A stretch of 64,000 nucleotides of DNA from Bacteroidetes bacterium GWF2_35_48 (GTDB taxonomy: Bacteria > Bacteroidota > Bacteroidia > Bacteroidales > GWF2-35-48). The notes beneath the pieces are model-generated. The model was not told where the DNA came from. It saw only the letters and a program-made list of their open reading frames with translations, and did no database searches. The stretch covers positions 124,001-188,000 of the forward strand of contig MEOG01000069.1 in assembly GCA_001769125.1 (NCBI GenBank). The letters run 5' to 3'. The translations under genes were made by a program, and so were the position numbers. Shown piece after piece: positions 8,816-17,558 of this stretch (position 1 is the stretch's first letter; every line of letters starts with the position of its first letter).

Positions 8816-10864
8816 ATGACTTTCCCATTTATCCCAAAAGAAATTAGCTGGCTTTACTTTAATGCGCGGGTTCTTCAGGAGGCAGAAAATAAAAATGTTC
8901 CAGTTGTAGAAAGAATGAAATATCTGGGAATTTACTCAAATAATCTGGATGAATTTTTTCGTGTACGTGTTGCAACACTCAAGCGTTTGCTCGATATTGG
9001 CAAAAAAGCAGTAGAGATTATTGGATATGAACCTAAGGTTGTGTTAAAGCAGATACATGATATCGTGTTGGAGCAGCGCAGTAAATTTGAATATGTGTAT
9101 ACACTGCTGACGCACGAATTACGCAAGGAGAATATTTTTATCATTAATGAAAAACATTTATCAAAAGATCAGGAAGAATTTGTGTCTGCTTTTTTCAGAA
9201 AAGAAGTACGACCGAAATTAATGCCTGTAATTATTAATCATTCATCAGACATCCCGAACCTGAAAGAGCAAATAATTTATTTTGCAATTTGTTTCGGTTC
9301 GAAACACACGAAAAAAGAGCAATTTGCAATAATGGAAGTGCCGACAAATATTCTGCCGCGTTTCATTGAATTGCCTCGTATAGGTTCAAAGCGCTATATT
9401 ATTATGCTTGATGATATTGTGCGGTGGGGAATGAGAGATACCTTTTCTATTTTTAATTTTGATACAATTGAGGCGTATACAATTAAATTTACAAAGGATG
9501 CTGAAATAGATGTGGTAGATAATGTGTCTGAAAGTTATGTTGAGAATGTTTCACGAAGCCTTAAAAAAAGGAAACAGGCAAGTACTGTAAGCTTTGTTTA
9601 CGACCAGCAGGTTCCGGCTGCTTTTTTAAATCTTATTTTAAAACGTTTTCAATTCAAGCAATCCGACGCAATTATTCCGGGTGGGAGGTATCATAATTTT
9701 AAAGATTTTATAAAGTTTCCGAACATCGGGAAAAAAGAACTGGTTTATGAATCTATACCTGCAACTTCGCATCCTGATCTGAAGAATGAAAGGAGCATTT
9801 TAAATGTGTTAAGAGAAAAAGACATTCTGCTTCATTACCCATATCATTCATTTGATTATTTTATTGATTTGCTGCGTGAGGCATCTATTGATCCTAAAGT
9901 AAAATCAATAGAAATAACTTTGTATCGTCTCGCCAAATCATCAAGCGTTGTAAATGCACTAATCAATGCAGTGAAAAACGGGAAGGAAGTAACTGCTGTT
10001 ATGGAGCTACAGGCAAGGTTTGATGAAGAAGCAAATATTTCCTGGTCGAATACATTGAGAGAAGAAGGTGTGAAAATTATTTATGGGGTACAATCTTTAA
10101 AAGTACACTCCAAGCTCTGTCTTATTTCTTGTAATGATGGAAAGCGTAATGAAAATTTTGCCTGTCTCGGCTCAGGAAATTTTAATGAAGATACAGCGCG
10201 TATTTATACAGATAATCTATTAATGACAAGCGATCCAAAGATTACTAATGAGGTCGAGAAAGTATTTAATTTTTTCAGAAGAAATTATAAACGCGATAAT
10301 TTTCACCATCTTTTGGTTGCTCCTTTTTCTATGCGTAATAAAATAATTTCGCATATTAAAAATGAAATTATAAACGCAAAAAATAAGAAAAAGGCTTATA
10401 TTATCATTAAAATTAATAATGTTGTAGATTTAGAAATTATCGAATTACTTTATCAGGCAAGCAATGCAGGCGTTAAAATCAGACTAATGGTGCGCGGAAT
10501 GTGTTCTTTGGTTCCGGGAGTATCGGGATACAGCGAGAATATTGAAGCAAGGGCAATTATTGATCGTTTTCTGGAACATTCGCGAATAATGATTTTTTGT
10601 AACGACGGTGAAGAAAGATACTACATTACTTCTGCTGATCTCATGGCGCGTAATTTAGACAGAAGAGTTGAGGTTGCATGCCCTGTTTATGATGAGGAAA
10701 TTCAGAAAGAGCTGAAAAATTATCTGGAAATAGTATGGAAAGACGCTGTCAAGGCGCGTGTGATAAATGAAAAAATGAACAATGTTTACTACCAGACTCG
10801 CGCGAAGAAAAAAATAAGGTCGCAATATGAATTTTACACCTATCTTTGCAATCGGAAAAAATAA
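8816..10864 (+). CDS. ppk1: Polyphosphate kinase 1
   Basis: PPK1 reversibly polymerises the gamma phosphate of ATP into polyphosphate. The N-terminal region has the conserved WLYFNARVLQEAEN (usual form SWLxFNxRVLxEA), followed by a head domain and two phospholipase-D-like catalytic domains. The autophosphorylated histidine is in VHSKLCLIS (near 430) and the second catalytic histidine in EHSRIMIF (near 587). GSGNFNEDTARIYTD is the usual block between them. The length, 682 aa, matches the family. It follows the SixA-type gene, probably in one operon. Confidence 0.95.
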   Translation: MTFPFIPKEISWLYFNARVLQEAENKNVPVVERMKYLGIYSNNLDEFFRVRVATLKRLLDIGKKAVEIIGYEPKVVLKQIHDIVLEQRSKFEYVYTLLTHELRKENIFIINEKHLSKDQEEFVSAFFRKEVRPKLMPVIINHSSDIPNLKEQIIYFAICFGSKHTKKEQFAIMEVPTNILPRFIELPRIGSKRYIIMLDDIVRWGMRDTFSIFNFDTIEAYTIKFTKDAEIDVVDNVSESYVENVSRSLKKRKQASTVSFVYDQQVPAAFLNLILKRFQFKQSDAIIPGGRYHNFKDFIKFPNIGKKELVYESIPATSHPDLKNERSILNVLREKDILLHYPYHSFDYFIDLLREASIDPKVKSIEITLYRLAKSSSVVNALINAVKNGKEVTAVMELQARFDEEANISWSNTLREEGVKIIYGVQSLKVHSKLCLISCNDGKRNENFACLGSGNFNEDTARIYTDNLLMTSDPKITNEVEKVFNFFRRNYKRDNFHHLLVAPFSMRNKIISHIKNEIINAKNKKKAYIIIKINNVVDLEIIELLYQASNAGVKIRLMVRGMCSLVPGVSGYSENIEARAIIDRFLEHSRIMIFCNDGEERYYITSADLMARNLDRRVEVACPVYDEEIQKELKNYLEIVWKDAVKARVINEKMNNVYYQTRAKKKIRSQYEFYTYLCNRKK

Positions 10865-10898
10865 TAACAGCATTGTTTTGCAGAATTGAAAGATCGCC

Positions 10899-11765
10899 GT
10901 GAATGCAATTGGGTTTTATAGCTTTTATATTTTGAGTTGGATACTCTTTCTCCTTCCGCTGAGACTTCTTTATGGTGTTGCTTATCTATTATATATCTTT
11001 GCATTTTATATAATAAAATACCGAAAAAAAACGGTACTGCTTAATTTGAAAAATTCTTTTCCTGATAAAACAGAAAAAGAAATAGAAGAGCTTGCACGAA
11101 AATTTTATATCCACTTCTGCGATTCCCTCATTGAAATTATTAAGCTAATACATATCTCTCCAAAAGAGCTTGAAAAGCGCGTTGTGTTTAATAATATAGA
11201 GCTTTTTGACCGATTGTATAAAGAAAATAAAAATGTAATTCTTGTTTCTGGACATTACGGAAACTGGACATGGATGGTGCGATTGCCTCTTTATTTAAAG
11301 CATAAACCCACTGTAATCTACAAGGCGCTTCACAATATACATTTCAATGAGTTTGAAAAGAAAAAAAGAGCCAGATACGGAGCAATTCTAATTCGCGATC
11401 AGGAGGCTTACAAAAAATTACTTGAACTTAACAATAAAAAAGAATTATTTCTTTGCTGGTTTCTTACTGATCAGCGCCCCCCAAAACCGCTACATTTCTG
11501 GACAAATTTCTTAAATCAGGATACTCCCGTTTTTCTTGGTGCTGAAAAAGTTGCCAGAAAAGTTCATGCTGCCGTTGTTTACATGGAAATAAATAAAATT
11601 AAAAGGGGCTATTATTCTGTAGATTTTAAATTGCTCGTTGAAGATGCTTCTAAAACTCTGGAAGGTCAGATTACTGAAATGCACACCCGCGAACTGGAAA
11701 AAACAATTCTCAAAAATCCAGCATATTGGCTCTGGTCTCATAAAAGATGGAAGCATGTGAGGTAA
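10899..11765 (+). CDS. LpxL/HtrB-family lipid acyltransferase with altered active site
   Basis: A 288-aa lysophospholipid or lipid A acyltransferase-like protein. An N-terminal membrane helix (about 5-40) precedes the catalytic domain. The family motif is HX4(D/E), usually HYGNWEW in Bacteroidota. Here it reads GHYGNWTW with His at 119 and Thr (codon ACA) at 124 where the acidic residue is expected. Other family blocks are present (TDQRPP, and a C-terminal YWLWSHKRWK). The start is GTG at 10899, 34 bases after ppk1; no ATG precedes it in frame. It may act in lipid A secondary acylation, but the missing acid makes activity uncertain. Confidence 0.85.
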   Translation: MNAIGFYSFYILSWILFLLPLRLLYGVAYLLYIFAFYIIKYRKKTVLLNLKNSFPDKTEKEIEELARKFYIHFCDSLIEIIKLIHISPKELEKRVVFNNIELFDRLYKENKNVILVSGHYGNWTWMVRLPLYLKHKPTVIYKALHNIHFNEFEKKKRARYGAILIRDQEAYKKLLELNNKKELFLCWFLTDQRPPKPLHFWTNFLNQDTPVFLGAEKVARKVHAAVVYMEINKIKRGYYSVDFKLLVEDASKTLEGQITEMHTRELEKTILKNPAYWLWSHKRWKHVR

Positions 11766-11917
11766 TTTTCAGCCTTTTCATGATTTATTAAACTTTATTA
11801 ACACTCTTCAAATCCTTTTACATTTTCATTAAATTTACAAATCCAAAATTTAAATTTTGTACCCGGCAATTTTTTTTTTGTCAGGTTTATTTATTATACA
11901 GAAAGGGGATTTTATTC

Positions 11918-14900
11918 ATGTCTGGTTTTACGCATCTTCATGTACACTCACAATATTCGATACTCGACGGACAGTCAGGGCTCAAGGCTATGGTTGCCAA
12001 AGCGAAGCAGAACAGAATGCCGGCGTTGGCACTTACGGATCATGGCAGTATGTTTGGAGTAAAAGATTTTTTCAATGAAATACAAAAAATTAATAAATGT
12101 GTATTTGAATCAATAAAAGAAGCAGAGAAAAAAGAAGAGACTACAGATGATTTGAAAGCGCAGTTGTTAAAACCGATTATCGGATGCGAAATGTATGTTG
12201 CTCCCAGCAGCAGGTTTGAAAAGAAAAAAATAGACAACCAGAAGGTATATCACCATCTTATTCTTCTTGCAAAAAATATTACCGGATATCATAATCTGGT
12301 TAAGCTTGTTTCTTTTGGATGGCTCGAAGGTTATTATCACAGACCGAGGATAGACAAAGAATTACTTAAAAAATATAGCGAAGGGATTATTGCTACTTCT
12401 GCCTGTATTGCAGGGGAAATTCCGCTTTACATATTAAAAGGAGAGCCAGAGAAAGCCGAAAAAGCGCTTTTGGAATACAAAGAAATATTCAGGGAAGATT
12501 TTTACATTGAAATTCAGCGCCATCCTACATCAGACCCTTTTGCAGACAGGGAGGTTTATGAAAGACAGAAACAGGCATTTTCCGGATTAAAAGCATTGGC
12601 GGAAAAGCATCATGTAAAAATTGTGGCTTCAAATGATGTTCATTTCGTAAATCAGGAGGATGCTGAAGCGCACGATATATTAATATGTCTTAACACGCAA
12701 TCAGATAAAGATGATCTGAAAAGAATGCGCTATACGAAACAGGAGTGGTTTAAAACTACTGAGGAGATGCAGTCCCTTTTTTCGGACATCCCTGAAGCAT
12801 TATTTAACACACAGGAAGTAGTTGATAAAATTGAATATTTCAATATCAATTCAAAACCTATAATGCCCGATTTTCCTTTGCCCGATGGCTTTTCAGACCC
12901 CGATGATTACTTGGCGCATTTAAGTTATATAGGAGCGCAGGAGCGTTACAGGGAAATGCCACCGGAAACAAAAGACCGCATTGATTTTGAGCTTGCCGTT
13001 ATTAAAAAAATGGGCTTTCCTGGATATTTTCTTATAGTGCAGGATTTTTTACAGGCTGCAAGGAATATGGGCGTTGCTGTAGGTCCGGGCAGAGGATCTG
13101 CCGCCGGCTCAGTAGTTGCTTATTGTTTAAAAATAACAGATATAGACCCTTTGAAATACGATCTACTTTTTGAGCGGTTTTTAAATCCCGATCGTATTTC
13201 TCTCCCCGATATTGATATTGATTTTGACGATGACGGCAGAGACATGGTGCTTAAATGGGTCGCAGAGAAATATGGTAAGGAAAAAGTAGCGCATATCATT
13301 ACTTTCGGAACAATGGCTGCCAAATCTTCTATCCGCGATGTTGCCCGGGTTTTAAAGCTTCCTTTGTCCGAGGCAGACAAGCTTGCTAAATTAGTCCCTG
13401 AAACACCCGGTGTTACGCTCCAGAAAGCATATAAAGAGGTTAAACAACTCGGCGATGCCCGTTTTTCTGAAAATAAACTTATTGCTGAAACATTACGTTA
13501 TGCCGAATCTCTAGAAGGCTCTGTAAGAAGCACCGGTATTCATGCTTGCGGAATAATAATTGGAAAGGACGATCTTATTAATTATATCCCGCTGAAAATT
13601 GAAGATAATATTTTGGTTACGCAGTATGAAGGGCCGCTGGCAGAAGAAGTCGGACTTTTAAAAATGGATTTTCTCGGACTAAAAACGCTTTCCATAATTA
13701 AGGAGGCTATTGTTAATATTAAAAAATCGCATAGTGTAGATATTGACATCAGCAATATTCCTCTTGATGATCAGGAAACGTATGAGTTGTACAGTCGCGG
13801 AGATACGGTGGGTACTTTCCAGTTTGAGTCGGACGGAATGCGTAAATATTTACGCGACCTGAAACCGAATAAGTTTGAAGATTTGATTGCGATGAATGCG
13901 CTGTACAGACCGGGTCCCATGGAGTATATTCCAAGTTTTATCAACCGTAAATTCGGCAGGGAAAAAGTGGAATTTGATTTTCCAATAATGGAGCGCAGGC
14001 TGAAAGATACTTACGGAATTACAGTATATCAGGAACAGGTGATGTTACTTGCGCAGGATATGGCGAATTTCAGCAGGGGCGATTCAGATGTTTTGCGTAA
14101 AGCAATGGGAAAAAAGCAGATAGACATGATGGATAAGATGAAAGCCCTTTTTGTAAATGGTTGCAAGGCGAATGGTTATGAAGAAACAAAAGTTTTGAAA
14201 ATCTGGCACGACTGGGAAAAATTTGCACAGTATGCTTTTAATAAGTCCCATTCTACATGTTATTCGTATGTTGCCTATCAGACAGCATATCTTAAGGCGC
14301 GTTACCCGGCTGAATATATGGCAGCCGTTCTGAGCCGTAATCTTAATAACATAAAGGAAATTACAAAATACATGGACGAATGCCGACGTATGGGCATCCC
14401 TGTTCTCGGTCCTGATATTAATGAAAGTGATTTAAAATTCAGTGTTGTGAATGGAGTCATACGTTTTGGAATGGCTGCTATTAAAGGAGTAGGAGAGGGG
14501 GCTGTTTTAAATATTCTTGATGAAAGAACCAGAAACGGAAAATTTAATTCGGTTTATGATTTTATTGAAAGAATCAATCTGCATTCTGTAAATAAAAAGA
14601 GCCTCGAAGCTCTGGCTCAGGCAGGCGCTTTTGATTGCTTTCAGGATATTAAAAGACATCAGTATTTTTGTCCGGATGATAGCAAGGAACCTTCCTTTGT
14701 TGAGACGCTTATCCGATATGGAAATAAAATAAGTGAAGAGAAAAGCAGTTATCAGCAGTCTCTTTTTGGCGGTTTATCAGGAACTTCAATGACGAAACCT
14801 GTTCCTCTTCCTTGCCCCGAATGGTCTAACATTGAGAAGTTAAATAAAGAAAAAGATCTTATCGGAATATTTTTGTCATCCCATCCGCTTGATGATTACA

Positions 14901-15496
14901 AAATAGAAATAGAGCATTTTACAAATACAACCTGCTCTGAATTGATTGAACTTTTAAAGCAGAAACCCAAAAAGGGAGATAAAGAGCAGGAGTTTGTTTT
15001 TGCCGGTATTGTAACAAGCGTAAAATCTGCAATAAGCAAAACCGGAAATCCCTATGGAAGGGTTGTAATTGAAGATTACAAAGACAGTATAGAGATTTCG
15101 CTGTTCAGTAAAGATTGGGTAAATTTCAGCAAGTTTTTTGTGCCGAATTATCCACTTCTGATTAAAGGAAAGACACAGCTACGCTACAAAAGTGAGGACG
15201 AAATGGAGTTAAAGATAAACTCAATCACGATGCTTTCCGAAGTCAGAGAAGAAATGATAAAAAGTATTTCTATTAAAATACCCATTTATAAATTAACTGA
15301 ATCTGTGATTGAAGAAGTGAATGCAATGGCCGAATCCAATAAAGGAAAAACCAATCTGAAATTTTTAATTTATGAACCGTCAGAGAGAATTTGGGTTGAA
15401 ATGTTTTCGAGATCGCACAGAATAAAGCTGACAAATGAAGTGCTCTCTTTTTTTAAAAATAATACAGAAATTGAAACGTTTAAAATCAATCAATAA
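11918..15496 (+). CDS. dnaE: DNA polymerase III alpha subunit
   Basis: The replicative polymerase. An N-terminal PHP domain begins FTHLHVHSQYSILDG. The polymerase core carries PGRGSAAGS near 389 and PDIDIDFDDDGRD near 429, which holds two of the catalytic aspartates. Next come the fingers, the helix-hairpin-helix region, and a C-terminal OB-fold with the tau-binding tail. At 1192 aa it is a typical DnaE1. The ATG start gives the standard N-terminus. The long gap after the acyltransferase (about 150 bp) contains only A/T-rich sequence. Confidence 0.97.
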   Translation: MSGFTHLHVHSQYSILDGQSGLKAMVAKAKQNRMPALALTDHGSMFGVKDFFNEIQKINKCVFESIKEAEKKEETTDDLKAQLLKPIIGCEMYVAPSSRFEKKKIDNQKVYHHLILLAKNITGYHNLVKLVSFGWLEGYYHRPRIDKELLKKYSEGIIATSACIAGEIPLYILKGEPEKAEKALLEYKEIFREDFYIEIQRHPTSDPFADREVYERQKQAFSGLKALAEKHHVKIVASNDVHFVNQEDAEAHDILICLNTQSDKDDLKRMRYTKQEWFKTTEEMQSLFSDIPEALFNTQEVVDKIEYFNINSKPIMPDFPLPDGFSDPDDYLAHLSYIGAQERYREMPPETKDRIDFELAVIKKMGFPGYFLIVQDFLQAARNMGVAVGPGRGSAAGSVVAYCLKITDIDPLKYDLLFERFLNPDRISLPDIDIDFDDDGRDMVLKWVAEKYGKEKVAHIITFGTMAAKSSIRDVARVLKLPLSEADKLAKLVPETPGVTLQKAYKEVKQLGDARFSENKLIAETLRYAESLEGSVRSTGIHACGIIIGKDDLINYIPLKIEDNILVTQYEGPLAEEVGLLKMDFLGLKTLSIIKEAIVNIKKSHSVDIDISNIPLDDQETYELYSRGDTVGTFQFESDGMRKYLRDLKPNKFEDLIAMNALYRPGPMEYIPSFINRKFGREKVEFDFPIMERRLKDTYGITVYQEQVMLLAQDMANFSRGDSDVLRKAMGKKQIDMMDKMKALFVNGCKANGYEETKVLKIWHDWEKFAQYAFNKSHSTCYSYVAYQTAYLKARYPAEYMAAVLSRNLNNIKEITKYMDECRRMGIPVLGPDINESDLKFSVVNGVIRFGMAAIKGVGEGAVLNILDERTRNGKFNSVYDFIERINLHSVNKKSLEALAQAGAFDCFQDIKRHQYFCPDDSKEPSFVETLIRYGNKISEEKSSYQQSLFGGLSGTSMTKPVPLPCPEWSNIEKLNKEKDLIGIFLSSHPLDDYKIEIEHFTNTTCSELIELLKQKPKKGDKEQEFVFAGIVTSVKSAISKTGNPYGRVVIEDYKDSIEISLFSKDWVNFSKFFVPNYPLLIKGKTQLRYKSEDEMELKINSITMLSEVREEMIKSISIKIPIYKLTESVIEEVNAMAESNKGKTNLKFLIYEPSERIWVEMFSRSHRIKLTNEVLSFFKNNTEIETFKINQ

Positions 15497-15539
15497 TTTT
15501 TGTAAGTTTGTAGAAGTTTAATTTAAAATATTTGATGTT

Positions 15540-15854
15540 ATGTTAGAAGTAAATGATAGTAATTTCGACGAATTAGTAATGAAAACAGATAAACCTGTGA
15601 TGTTGGATTTTTGGGCTGAGTGGTGTGGCCCATGCAGAATTATTGGTCCTTACGTAGAAGAATTGGCGCAGGAGTACGAAGGCAAGGCTGTTATTGGAAA
15701 AGTTAATGTTGATGATTGTCCGGGAATTTCAGGAAAATTCGGCATAAGAAATATTCCTACTGTTTTGTTTATTAAAGATGGAAAAGTTATTGACAAACAG
15801 GTTGGTGCTGCGCAGAAAAACGTGTTCAAAGCCAAGCTGGATGAAATAATGTAA
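15540..15854 (+). CDS. trxA: Thioredoxin
   Basis: A 104-aa thioredoxin with the redox-active WCGPC at 28-32, the buried Asp in MLDFWAEWC, and the cis-proline in RNIPTVLFI. It reduces disulphides in the cytosol, fed by thioredoxin reductase. It starts 43 bases after dnaE on the same strand. The stop is followed at once by the open frame of the DUF58 gene. Confidence 0.96.
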   Translation: MLEVNDSNFDELVMKTDKPVMLDFWAEWCGPCRIIGPYVEELAQEYEGKAVIGKVNVDDCPGISGKFGIRNIPTVLFIKDGKVIDKQVGAAQKNVFKAKLDEIM

Positions 15855-15880
15855 TTTGCAAAATACAGTATATCGAAACA

Positions 15881-16795
15881 ATATTAGACATACAAAAAGT
15901 TCAGGTTCTCGATAATCTTGAGTTTGTTGCAAAGCAAATTGTGGAGGGATTTATCACGGGTCTGCATAAAAGTCCTTTTCATGGCTTCTCTGTTGAGTTT
16001 GCCGAGCATCGTATTTACAATACCGGAGAATCTACCCGGCATATTGATTGGAAATTGTACGCAAGAACAGATAAACTTTTTGTAAAAAAATACGAGGAAG
16101 AAACAAACCTTCGCTGTCAGATTGTAATTGACGCATCTTCTTCTATGCTTTTCCCTTTAAAAGAAAAAGGAGTTTGTAATAAATTACAGTTTTCTGTGTA
16201 TTGCGCTGCCGCATTAATATATCTGTTACGTAGTCAGCGCGACGCCGTTGGTATGTCTTTATTTTCGGATAAAATAGATTTGCATACTGTTTCCCGTTTG
16301 TCTGATGTTCATGCGCGTATGCTTTTTTCACACCTTGAAGATTTAATGGGATGGGATGAAAGTAAATTAAACAGAAAAACAAAAGCTTCTGACATGTTGC
16401 ATCAGATAGCCGACAATGTTCACAAGCGTTCTCTTGTAATTATTTTCAGCGATATGTTTGACAATGAAGAACGCGAAGAATTGTATTCCGCCCTGCAACA
16501 CCTGCGTTACAACAAACATGAGGTTATTATTTTTCATGTAAAGGATGGGAAAAAAGAGCAACAGTTTGACTACAACAGCCGTCCGTATAAATTTATTGAT
16601 ATGGAAACAGGGGACGAGGTAAAACTGAATCCTAACGAGATAAGAGATAATTATATTCGTATAATTAATGATTGGAACAATGAATTAATAATGCGTTGCG
16701 GACAATATGACATTGATCTGGTCGAAGCAGATATTAACGGAAATTTTAAAAATGTTCTGATGCCTTATCTTTTGAAAAGAAGTAAGTTGTTTTGA
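15881..16795 (+). CDS. DUF58 / vWA-like protein with no ATG, GTG or TTG at its family-expected start
   Basis: The family signature is clear: GFITGLHKSPFHGFSVEFAEHR, then RHIDWKLYARTDKLFVKKYEE and the vWA-type IDASSSMLF. DUF58 proteins are cytosolic partners of MoxR-type AAA ATPases, of uncertain role. A conventional start exists only at GTG 15941, but family members carry about 20-25 further residues, and the same frame upstream encodes them (LDIQKVQVLDNLEFVAKQIV), back to a stop at 15842. None of those upstream codons is ATG, GTG or TTG. The best fit to homologues would begin at ATA 15881, a rare start. A sequencing error or true use of GTG 15941 are alternatives. No moxR gene is adjacent. 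Confidence 0.85.
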   Translation: MLDIQKVQVLDNLEFVAKQIVEGFITGLHKSPFHGFSVEFAEHRIYNTGESTRHIDWKLYARTDKLFVKKYEEETNLRCQIVIDASSSMLFPLKEKGVCNKLQFSVYCAAALIYLLRSQRDAVGMSLFSDKIDLHTVSRLSDVHARMLFSHLEDLMGWDESKLNRKTKASDMLHQIADNVHKRSLVIIFSDMFDNEEREELYSALQHLRYNKHEVIIFHVKDGKKEQQFDYNSRPYKFIDMETGDEVKLNPNEIRDNYIRIINDWNNELIMRCGQYDIDLVEADINGNFKNVLMPYLLKRSKLF

Positions 16796-16804
16796 TTTTA
16801 TTAT

Positions 16805-17374
16805 ATGGCCGATACAAATAACTGGATAGAAGAAGCAGAACGCAAACAAAATGCTTTTGCTGATGAACAGGAACATAAGAAAATTATTCAGCAGGTAAAT
16901 ATTGAGGAAAACTTCAAAGTATTTTATATTTTCGTTAAATCCATTTCAAATCTTATCGAACGCGTCAACAATCTTGCATGGGAAGCGAGAAAACCAAGTT
17001 TAGAGCTTGGTATGACTGAAGTTGAAGAGCATAAGTGCTACGAGTTTTATGGCTCTGCGTATATTTATAAAAAAACCTTTTTTTCTTTTTTTACAGGTAC
17101 CCGATCTAAACATTTGTGTTGGAGAAGAATCAGTTTTAAAATATCCGACCACCGGAATATCATAAAAGTTCATATTTCTGAAATGTTTTCGGAAAAAAAT
17201 ATTGGAACTCAAAGTGGCAACAATGAGAGGAAAGAAAAGTACAAACTAAAACTTTCAGGGTTTAACGATAAATTTGAATATAATACGATTAATTGGCTTA
17301 CATTTAATCTTTCAAACCACGATTTTAAAAAGCAGCTTCCTTTTGCCGACCAATCAGATGACCACCTAATGTAA
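16805..17374 (+). CDS. Hypothetical protein after DUF58 gene
   Basis: I do not recognise this 189-aa protein. It has no signal peptide or membrane helix. The N-terminal 50 residues are charged and helical, with a possible coiled coil (IEEAERKQNAFADEQEHKKI). The rest is mixed, with aromatic-rich strands such as FFSFFTG. It starts nine bases after the DUF58 stop, so the two are probably co-transcribed and may act together. Confidence 0.65.
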   Translation: MADTNNWIEEAERKQNAFADEQEHKKIIQQVNIEENFKVFYIFVKSISNLIERVNNLAWEARKPSLELGMTEVEEHKCYEFYGSAYIYKKTFFSFFTGTRSKHLCWRRISFKISDHRNIIKVHISEMFSEKNIGTQSGNNERKEKYKLKLSGFNDKFEYNTINWLTFNLSNHDFKKQLPFADQSDDHLM

Positions 17375-17513
17375 GTTCCTTTAATGTAACCACAAAATTT
17401 TCTCTGGTATAGTTTTTGTTCAAAGAAATTTTCGTTTAAATATTTGTCTATTAATATTTTTGAACTAACCTTACAGATATTCAAATTCTTTTTTGATTTG
17501 TTTTAGAAAGCTG

Positions 17514-17521
17514 TATCTTTG
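17514..17521 (+). promoter_or_regulatory. Bacteroidota promoter for the PKD protein (TATCTTTG)
   Basis: TATCTTTG is a perfect TAnnTTTG. A TTTG at 17492-17495 lies 18 bases upstream and serves as the -33 element. Transcription would start near 17527, about 30 bases before the ATG. Confidence 0.7.
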
Positions 17522-17558
17522 CAGTAGTAATTAATGTTAAACTTTATATTTTAAGCCT

